DNA of 64,000 bases, taken from assembly GCF_014385085.1 (NCBI RefSeq), contig NZ_JACRTD010000004.1:241552-305551 (forward strand). Reading direction: 5' to 3'. The translations under genes and the position numbers were made by a program. Under the pieces are notes generated by a model. The model worked only from the letters and a program-made list of their open reading frames with translations, had not been told where the DNA came from and searched no databases. Origin of the DNA: Youxingia wuxianensis (GTDB taxonomy: Bacteria > Bacillota > Clostridia > Oscillospirales > Ruminococcaceae). This document shows positions 58,177-64,000 of this stretch, in pieces; position 1 is the stretch's first letter, and each line of letters opens with the position of its first letter.

Positions 58177-58440
58177 TTATAGCTCCATTTCGCTGCTTTT
58201 CTTTTTGGATTTTTTCGGTATGTCTTTTTGCTCTGCTCCTTTCTCGGAAGTGTTTTTTTGTGGGTGTAGGGCTTTGTGGTAGGTTTCAAGGACAGTTTTT
58301 TTCCGTTCAAACCGCACGTCAACATACTGTGCCGTTACCGCTTCAAGGTTGGTTGAGATACCTAATGACATACCTATGCCTTTCAGCGTATGCCCCAATA
58401 TCTCGCCTACGGTGTAGAAGTCGCCTGTCAGTTGGTGCAT
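58177..58440 (-). pseudogene. Tyrosine integrase, C-terminal remnant
   Basis: About 87 residues reading HQLTGDFYTVGEILGHTLKG, then a stretch like AVTAQYVDVRFERKKTVLETY and a Lys-rich tail. This is the end of a phage-type tyrosine recombinase: GEILGHT contains the late catalytic His region, and the expected tyrosine lies in AQYVD. Everything upstream is missing; at about 58440 the homology stops where the YiiX-like gene ends, so the integrase was cut by recombination. The reading upstream to 58524 is the other gene in a wrong frame. Confidence 0.75.
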
Positions 58441-59417
58441 ATTCGTATTGTAGGTGTTCCAATAGTGTTTGGATCTATAGCAGTAACGCCAGACGATTCC
58501 AGAATTTCGTCGGGTGTTATCCATACACCGCGACTACTTTCCAAATCAATACCCTGATTATAGTAAGCAGCCCACACTAATTCAGAGCAATACCAGTCTG
58601 TTGTTGTCGATGCAGTAGAGTGTCCACCTGTTAATACTTCGTATTCTTTACCTATTTGACTGACACAGAAAGCAATCGCGTTAGTCTTATCGGTATCGTC
58701 TGCGGCATTTACTCGCAAAATAGTTCCGCGACGCGAATCCAGACGATCATCATCGAGTATGCCACGGCAGACCCCTTCGCCTTCTCCAACAGAACCGCTT
58801 AAATATCCGATGGCTTCAACGATGCGGATATAATACTGTGCATATTCGGAGCTGTAGTATATCCCTTCTACAATTACACAGTGTCCAGTAAGCCCGGAAC
58901 CGCCAGCAGCTTCATAGACAATGTCTCCGGGCTTCACGATTTCAAGCAAGTTGTATTTAGAATAATTTGGCTTTTGATAGAGCTGTGTGGATGTATTGTA
59001 AAACCATGTATCATCGCTTGAAGTTGCGGCGGAAGCAGGAGCAACAGATTCTTCACTCTCAAAAACAAGCTGTGAAAGCTCGTCCAGGCAAAGTTGTAAA
59101 TACTCATCTGCCGAGGCATAGTCATCCTGGTAGTAACCATTTGTAAATGTTTCAAGCGAGACAGAAACAGGCAGATTGTGTTCCGAAACATATTCACAAA
59201 ATGCTTCATATGCAGATGCTACTTCGGGATCAAGATTTTCTGTTATGGTTGCGGTAAAAGCGTCATTGTTGGGATCAGCATCATTTTCTGTCGTTACAAC
59301 GGTTTCCAATAGTGGGGTATCCGATGTGAGTAATTCATCGCCATCGGCAGCAAATGCCGTTGCACTCATAGAGAACAGCATTGCACAAGTCATAAACAAG
59401 CAAAGTATCTTTTTCAT
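58428..59417 (-). CDS. Secreted YiiX/NlpC-P60-like cysteine hydrolase
   Basis: 329 residues. Signal peptide with cleavage near TAFAA (about residue 23), then an acidic N-terminal region (about 25-135) and a papain-like NlpC/P60 domain in the circularly permuted YiiX/YebB order: PGDIVYEAAG, GHCVIVEG with the catalytic His (about 179), and WYCSELVWAAY with the catalytic Cys (about 276). Such enzymes cleave amide bonds in cell wall peptides or lipids. The start follows AAAGGA. The end overlaps the integrase remnant, so its 3' end may be a recombination junction. Low G+C and location make it cargo of the element. Confidence 0.85.
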   Translation of the reverse strand: MKKILCLFMTCAMLFSMSATAFAADGDELLTSDTPLLETVVTTENDADPNNDAFTATITENLDPEVASAYEAFCEYVSEHNLPVSVSLETFTNGYYQDDYASADEYLQLCLDELSQLVFESEESVAPASAATSSDDTWFYNTSTQLYQKPNYSKYNLLEIVKPGDIVYEAAGGSGLTGHCVIVEGIYYSSEYAQYYIRIVEAIGYLSGSVGEGEGVCRGILDDDRLDSRRGTILRVNAADDTDKTNAIAFCVSQIGKEYEVLTGGHSTASTTTDWYCSELVWAAYYNQGIDLESSRGVWITPDEILESSGVTAIDPNTIGTPTIRICTN

Positions 59418-59490
59418 AGGATGTGTCCTTTCTGATAAATTTTAATTAGTCGGCGATGCTGGAGCGCATAGACTGTTAAGAATTACCAGG

Positions 59491-59592
59491 CTATGCGCGA
59501 TTCCTGTTGATCTTCAATCGCAGCCTCCAGAAAGGAACGGAGAAATAGACATACCAAAGCGATACACAATAAGTTTTTCTCTGCGTTATCAT
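59491..59592 (-). CDS. Possible 33-residue peptide
   Basis: ATG at 59592 with GGAGG eight bases before it; reads MITQRKTYCVSLWYVYFSVP and a basic end, amphipathic. Its stop lies in an inverted repeat GCGCATAG/CTATGCGC. The remaining 380 bases between the hydrolase and the large protein show nothing else. Weakly supported. Confidence 0.25.
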   Translation of the reverse strand: MITQRKTYCVSLWYVYFSVPFWRLRLKINRNRA

Positions 59593-59795
59593 AGTCTATT
59601 CCTCCTTGCATTTCAAAATTTTAGCAAAAACACACCGAAAAAATGGTCTATTTGCCTTTCATCCTATAAGTACGATTTTATCGGCGTTGGTCGCAACTTT
59701 TTTCAAAAAAGTTCTAAAATTTTTTTGTGCATCCCCATACGGCGAAAACAGCCGATGGTTAGGTGTAAATAAAACTCAAAAAGGAGGATCGAATT

Positions 59796-62567
59796 ATGCC
59801 AAGCAAATTGCAATTCTACGCACAGATGGCAGACCACACGGCGGGGCAGATCACGGGAAGCTACCAAAAGTGGACGGCGTTTCTGACCACCGCTGCGAGG
59901 CTGTATAAGTACCCCTACAACGAACAACTTATGATTTTCGCCCAGCGCCCGGAAGCTACGGCCTGTGCGGAATACGACCTCTGGAACAAACAGATGCGCC
60001 GTTATGTGCGGCGCGGCAGCAAAGGCATCGCCCTCATTGACACCACCGGCGATAATCCCAAGCTGAGATATGTATTCGATGTATCCGACACAGGCGGCGG
60101 CGAGAACTCTCGCCGCCCTTACTTTTGGGAATATCAGCCGGAGCATCGGGATGTGGTATCTGCGGCACTGGAACGCCGTTTTGATGTTTCCGGTGAAAAC
60201 GGTCTTGCCGATCAGTTGGAGCGTGTTGCGGCGCAAGTTGTGGATGAATACTGGAACAACCACGGGCGCGACATCCTCGGCATCGTTGACGATTCTTTCC
60301 TTGAGGAGTATGATGATTTCAACATCGGAGTGGCTTTTCGGAACGCCGCCGTGGTCAGCACCACCTACGCATTGTTGTCCCGCTGCGGTATGGAACCGGA
60401 AGAATACTTCGAGCATGAAGATTTCTTGAATGTCTTTGATTTCAATACCCCTCAAACCGTTGCCGCCCTGGGTACGGCCATCAGCCAGTCCAGCGAACAG
60501 GTATTGCGGCAGATCGAAGTCACGATTAAAAACTATGAGCGCGAGAAAGTCGCGGAAAGGAGCGAAAACCATGAGCGAACTGACTTACACGCAGAACGGG
60601 GATTATCTGATTCCCGATTTGAGCCTGAGCAAACAGCCGCAGACCCCGTTGGGCAAGTACGGGAGGATGCGGAAGAATTACCTGAAGGAGCATCGTCCGG
60701 TGCTGTGGAACAGCCTGCTGTTGTCGGAGAAACTGTACCCCCATCTGCGGGAGATCGAGGAAGCAGCGAACAACCGTCTGGAGCGGATGATGCCCGAACT
60801 GATGAAGTCGGCGGGCGTGACGGAGGAACTGAAAGCCAGCGACCCGATGAAGTGGGCGGGGCTGATGAACACCCTCAGAGCGCAGGCCGAGGAAGTGATT
60901 CTCGCGGAGCTGGTGTTCAGCTAAGTGTCTTTGATGCTCCCGGCGGCGGGCAGCTATCCTTCTTCCCTACGGAAGCGGAACAAATTAAATCCATCACTGA
61001 AGCGGAGAGTGTGAAACAAGCACCCTCCGCTTTGTCATTTTCTCAGGCAGACATTGATGCCGAGCTGTGCCGTGGCAGCGGATATAGCGGCGGCAAGCTG
61101 CGGATATATGCCTTGTATCAGCACCAGCCCGATGCCAAAACTGCGGTGGCATTTCTGAAGGATGAATACAACTGGTTTGGGCACAGCCATACTTTTTTGG
61201 ATGGTTCGTCCGGTTTTATCAATTATTCTCCCAAGGGTATGAAACTCGGCCACTACGAACCCGCATACGAAAAATCGCTGAAATGGAACGCAGTTGAAAA
61301 ACGGCTTCGTACTTTAATCGCAGAGGGCAGATACCTTACAGAAAGCGAAAAAATGCAGTATGCTGAGAGGGAACAGGAATACGCAGGGCTGGGCGGCATT
61401 CCGATGCCTGTGGCAAGAATGGGCTTCCCGAAACCGAAAGCGCCTGTTGAAGAAAAGCCAGAAGCAATTTGGGATTACAACGACATCAAGCATGACCACC
61501 GGGACGATATTGTTCTGTATCAGGTGGGCGATTTCTTTGAGATGTACGGTGAGGATGCAAAGACTGCCGCCGAAAAACTGGATTTGCATTTGACCACCCG
61601 CCCCATTCCCGGCGCAGACCGCGTGGATATGTGCGGCGTTCCCGCACACGCTCTGGAACAGTATGTGGAGCGCCTGCGTGAAAACTATGGCGTTACCATT
61701 GCCGCCACCCAGGACGGAAGCAACCAGCGCAAGGTGTACTCCCTTGCCGCTATCAGCCGGGAGCCGGTGCAGGCGGTCAGCGAACCGGAACAGGCAAAGC
61801 CTACCGTAAAGGAACTGTTCGAGCAGTACAAGCTGTCTGTTGGTAATGCGCTGATTGCAGACACCGCCTATGTCAACGCCTGCTGCAATTCTGACCAGGA
61901 AAACGCCTACATTGAGGGCGCAGTCGCTATCCAGCGCATCGTCACAGAATCCGGTGATCTCCAGCTTACGAAGCTCTATTTTGATATGCCGACTTTCCAC
62001 AACCGTCTGCATCAGGAGCTTTTGGAGGAAACCTATCCCGCGCTGGCAACTACGGTCACGCCCTCCCCGTACAAGGTCACGCAGGCAGATATTGACATGG
62101 CCTTGCAGAAATGGAACGGCAATATCGAAAGCAAGCGCGCCGTTGTGCGCTACATGAAAGAGCATGGCCGGGAAAAGGACACCGCCGCATGGCTGGCGCA
62201 GGAATATGGCATGGGTGATGCAGCCCTGCCGCTGCAAATCTCTGTTGGAAATTCGGAGCCTGCGGTACTCTCCTGGGCAAAGGTACAGCGGCGCATTGCA
62301 CAGCTTATCAAGGAGGATAAGTTCTATACCGAAGCGGAATATGACCGTCTGGATGATGTTGACCCTATCGCTATCCGGGAAAACCTTGCCCAGCGGGGTA
62401 TTGTGAACGGCGAAGTGGTTGACCCCGAAAAGCTCGACAATGACCCGTTCATCCGCCAGGTGATGAACGATGTGGAGCAGATCGTAGCCGAGGAAAAGGC
62501 AATGAATGCCCCTGACCGTTATTCCATCCGTCTGCTGCCTTATGAGGGCGGCATTATGCGCATTTAA
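59796..62567 (+). CDS. Large ICE polyvalent protein (LPD domains), C-terminally truncated
   Basis: 923 residues. The N-terminal domain (about 1-250, from YAQMADHTAGQITGSYQKW) is typical of very large helicase/methylase-like proteins of clostridial conjugative elements. A low-complexity linker (about 255-385) is followed by two related modules (FSQADIDAELC, about 412-510; VTQADIDMALQKW, about 765-870) around a MutS-I-like module (IVLYQVGDFFEMYGED, about 570-650). Relatives continue far beyond IRLLPYEGG; here the frame ends at once with IMRI, so the C-terminal helicase part is lost. A complete tnpV gene lies in a second frame in the linker. Start after AAGGAGG. Confidence 0.82.
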   Translation: MPSKLQFYAQMADHTAGQITGSYQKWTAFLTTAARLYKYPYNEQLMIFAQRPEATACAEYDLWNKQMRRYVRRGSKGIALIDTTGDNPKLRYVFDVSDTGGGENSRRPYFWEYQPEHRDVVSAALERRFDVSGENGLADQLERVAAQVVDEYWNNHGRDILGIVDDSFLEEYDDFNIGVAFRNAAVVSTTYALLSRCGMEPEEYFEHEDFLNVFDFNTPQTVAALGTAISQSSEQVLRQIEVTIKNYEREKVAERSENHERTDLHAERGLSDSRFEPEQTAADPVGQVREDAEELPEGASSGAVEQPAVVGETVPPSAGDRGSSEQPSGADDARTDEVGGRDGGTESQRPDEVGGADEHPQSAGRGSDSRGAGVQLSVFDAPGGGQLSFFPTEAEQIKSITEAESVKQAPSALSFSQADIDAELCRGSGYSGGKLRIYALYQHQPDAKTAVAFLKDEYNWFGHSHTFLDGSSGFINYSPKGMKLGHYEPAYEKSLKWNAVEKRLRTLIAEGRYLTESEKMQYAEREQEYAGLGGIPMPVARMGFPKPKAPVEEKPEAIWDYNDIKHDHRDDIVLYQVGDFFEMYGEDAKTAAEKLDLHLTTRPIPGADRVDMCGVPAHALEQYVERLRENYGVTIAATQDGSNQRKVYSLAAISREPVQAVSEPEQAKPTVKELFEQYKLSVGNALIADTAYVNACCNSDQENAYIEGAVAIQRIVTESGDLQLTKLYFDMPTFHNRLHQELLEETYPALATTVTPSPYKVTQADIDMALQKWNGNIESKRAVVRYMKEHGREKDTAAWLAQEYGMGDAALPLQISVGNSEPAVLSWAKVQRRIAQLIKEDKFYTEAEYDRLDDVDPIAIRENLAQRGIVNGEVVDPEKLDNDPFIRQVMNDVEQIVAEEKAMNAPDRYSIRLLPYEGGIMRI
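60571..60924 (+). CDS. tnpV: TnpV-like protein, overprinted in the ICE protein gene
   Basis: 117 residues. LGKYGRMRKNYLKEHRP, EEAANNRLERMMPELM and SDPMKWAGLMNTLRAQAEE match the TnpV family (PF14198), transposon-encoded proteins of clostridial mobile elements with unknown function. The ATG has its own ribosome site (AAAGGAG, ten bases upstream). The whole gene lies in the +1 frame relative to the large ICE protein, which stays open through all of it and uses it as a Gly/Glu/Asp-rich linker. Both frames therefore appear to be coding. Confidence 0.85.
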   Translation: MSELTYTQNGDYLIPDLSLSKQPQTPLGKYGRMRKNYLKEHRPVLWNSLLLSEKLYPHLREIEEAANNRLERMMPELMKSAGVTEELKASDPMKWAGLMNTLRAQAEEVILAELVFS

Positions 62568-62614
62568 GTGTTATGAATAATTATTAAGGAACATCTGTTG
62601 ACTTGGAGGTAAAA

Positions 62615-63244
62615 ATGAAACAACGCAAACAACTGAACAGATTCCTTTGCTCCATTATATGTGGTATTCTGTTAATATCAGGATGTTTTTCAATCCCTGC
62701 TTATGCGTGTACCACGGCATATTATAGCTGGACATGGGATGATAGTATCGATATGTCGGACCTTACCGTGCAGGTCTACTCGGCTAATTTCAATGAAAAC
62801 GCCACAACTACCGCTCTTTTTGCATGGAATATGATTACTCCGATTTATGTTCGCCATGTCAACTATTCAAGCAGTGTCACTTCGGGCAATATCGAAGACA
62901 TAAATGTACATGAGCAGGATTTGACTGGAACGACTATTGGCCAAACTCGGCTTTATAGAAAGAATTTTTTAGGCATATATGTTGAATCGAGCATCAGCTC
63001 GACAAACACAGATATATGCCAAGCGCGTATTTATTTAGATCCCAGCCTTCTTGATTCATCTGATGAATGGAGAGCAAAAACCGTTACACATGAAATGGGT
63101 CATGCATTTGGCATGATGCACCCTATTTTGAACGATTGTGAAACGAATTGCCTTATGCAGCAGAACAGTTCTGGATTTGCAACCTCTACTATTCAGCAGC
63201 ATGATAAAAATAATATAATTGCGAAATGGGGGGCATACGAATGA
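62615..63244 (+). CDS. Secreted metzincin-like zinc metalloprotease
   Basis: 209 residues. An N-terminal signal ends either in a lipobox-like ISGC (about residue 24) or after AYA (about 31). The zinc motif HEMGHAFGMMHP (about residue 158) fits HExxHxxGxxH of metzincins/matrixins, with a Met-turn candidate in NCLMQQ. No propeptide is apparent. It should cleave extracellular proteins or peptides. GGAGGT lies just before the ATG at 62615. The stop overlaps the next gene (ATGA). A+T-rich and lying between the broken ICE gene and an ISL3-type element, so it is probably cargo. Confidence 0.82.
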   Translation: MKQRKQLNRFLCSIICGILLISGCFSIPAYACTTAYYSWTWDDSIDMSDLTVQVYSANFNENATTTALFAWNMITPIYVRHVNYSSSVTSGNIEDINVHEQDLTGTTIGQTRLYRKNFLGIYVESSISSTNTDICQARIYLDPSLLDSSDEWRAKTVTHEMGHAFGMMHPILNDCETNCLMQQNSSGFATSTIQQHDKNNIIAKWGAYE

Positions 63245-63876
63245 AAATTAAAAAACTGACAAAAAGAATTATGATGTGTGTCTTAGCTCTTTCCTTGGTT
63301 GTTGTAGGTGGCGTTATCTATATCTCTAATGGCCCATATACAGTAAATCAAGTAATGGCAGACCGAGTAACTTTAGCAAACTCTGTTTCGCAGTTGGAAG
63401 ATTTGAGCGACCTTGTTGTTCTTGTCACTCCTAAAGAGCAAGAAAATGTGTTGATCAAAGACCCCGTTGATAATAATGTCATTACCGGCTACACTAAAAC
63501 TACCGCAACTGTTCTCAGTGTCATTAAAGGTAATGTTACCGAAGGTCAGGAAATTCTTATCACAGAAGAATGCTATACGACCAATCTTAATTCAGTGCTG
63601 TGGACGCAACAAGGTTATCTTCCTATGGAAGATGGGGACAGCTACCTTTTGTACTTGAAAGCATACTCAGATACTTCTTCTTACAAAGGAATGTATTTTC
63701 CTGTTGACTTGGAATACGGCAAGTATGTGATTCCTCAAACCGCCCCTATTTCAGCAATGGCTACGACTTATACCACTGAACAGCTTCAAATCGGAGCTGA
63801 AACCGATGCTGTAAAATATGGGGAATGGTATCAGCAAATTGTAAGTTCTTACTTCTCAAATGCTGAGCACGAATAA
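63241..63876 (+). CDS. Secreted or membrane-anchored partner protein, unknown
   Basis: 211 residues. One N-terminal hydrophobic helix (about 11-31) serves as signal or anchor; the rest is an extracellular, beta-rich domain with VLSVIKGNVTEGQEILITEEC and YLPMEDGDSYLLYLKAY, a pattern seen in small bacterial surface proteins of unknown role. Translational coupling (ATGA) to the metzincin-like protease suggests a common job, perhaps as inhibitor, chaperone or substrate-binding partner, which is inference. I do not recognise the family with certainty. Confidence 0.7.
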   Translation: MKIKKLTKRIMMCVLALSLVVVGGVIYISNGPYTVNQVMADRVTLANSVSQLEDLSDLVVLVTPKEQENVLIKDPVDNNVITGYTKTTATVLSVIKGNVTEGQEILITEECYTTNLNSVLWTQQGYLPMEDGDSYLLYLKAYSDTSSYKGMYFPVDLEYGKYVIPQTAPISAMATTYTTEQLQIGAETDAVKYGEWYQQIVSSYFSNAEHE

Positions 63877-63881
63877 AATGT

Positions 63882-63906
63882 GGCTCTACTCCAAAGTTAG
63901 TGGATA
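63882..63906. mobile_element. Left inverted repeat of an ISL3-type insertion sequence
   Basis: GGCTCTACTCCAAAGTTAG followed by TGGATA resembles ISL3-family terminal repeats (GGCTCT...AAAGTT). It lies 39 bases before the transposase start; the right end is outside the window. Confidence 0.65.
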
Positions 63907-63944
63907 AAGGGATTTTGTGATATACTCTCTAGGGGGTGATACAG

Positions 63945-64000
63945 ATGATAGCTAACTTTCCTGACATGATAGCCGGATCTCTCAACCTGAGTGAACCGTG
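63945..64000 (+). CDS. ISL3-family transposase, N-terminal fragment
   Basis: The window ends after about 18 codons (MIANFPDMIAGSLNLSEPW), which match the typical start of ISL3-family transposases. GGGGGTGAT precedes the ATG. Only the N-terminus is visible, so its intactness is unknown. Confidence 0.72.
   Translation, partial: MIANFPDMIAGSLNLSEP

Noticed and set aside
61314..62237. 307-residue open frame antisense to the ICE protein
   Set aside because: Unlike tnpV it shows no family resemblance and no ribosome site.
1..64000. CRISPR array, rRNA operon or prophage structural genes
   Set aside because: No regularly spaced identical repeats, no rRNA sequence, and no capsid, tail or terminase genes were seen.

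Overview
The window looks like chromosome of a gut-type anaerobic Clostridia (Bacillota), probably near Oscillospiraceae/Ruminococcaceae. Evidence: strong AGGAGG ribosome binding sites, TTG/GTG starts, a K+-type membrane pyrophosphatase, a bifurcating-type [FeFe] hydrogenase, a Rex-like operator, superoxide reductase, split transketolase, YesM/YesN signalling, and sugar uptake by ABC transporters. The genus cannot be fixed from sequence alone.

Layout. 1-9.8 kb: end of an ASKHA/RACo-type gene, transporters (AI-2E, EamA, aromatic acid exporter, MATE), small membrane proteins, hppA with a long leader, and a desulfoferrodoxin. 9.8-21.3 kb: an amino-sugar island. A LacI repressor gene lies between a leftward operon (two amidohydrolase paralogues, SIS protein) and a rightward set (nagB, CUT1 ABC transporter, esterase, AGE epimerase, nagA); similar TTTACT palindromes sit in front of both. 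21.3-26 kb: esterase/acyltransferase/DUF6320 operon, ferredoxin, lipoprotein sortase. 26-36.5 kb: YesN-YesM with a degenerate RbsA-like ATPase, then a lactonase-like hydrolase, an intact CUT2 transporter and a Gfo/Idh oxidoreductase, all leftward. 36.6-45.9 kb: a lipoprotein, an EndoQ-UvrD fusion, decayed mobile DNA beside tRNA-Leu(CAG), apgM-thrC, and a ribbon-helix-helix gene with its operators. 46-55.3 kb: hydrogenase operon (hydC, HATPase, 2Fe-2S protein, hydB, hydA) divergent from a predicted redox/H2-sensing operon (DRTGG, RsbW-like ATPase, sensory-type [FeFe] hydrogenase, DRTGG, PHP, NusG-II protein). 55.3-57.2 kb: split transketolase.

From tRNA-Ser(CGA) at 57.85 kb to the end is a decayed integrative element: repeated putative integrase arm sites, an integrase C-terminal remnant, a truncated large ICE protein with a complete tnpV gene in a second frame, genes for secreted proteins (a YiiX-like cysteine hydrolase, a metzincin-like protease and its partner), and the start of an ISL3-type insertion sequence.

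Across the window at least six intergenic palindromic elements share one architecture: an outer stem enclosing exactly three adjacent hairpins, often with different sequences. This cloverleaf-like family, the overprinted tnpV and the hydrogenase-sensor block are the most unusual features.
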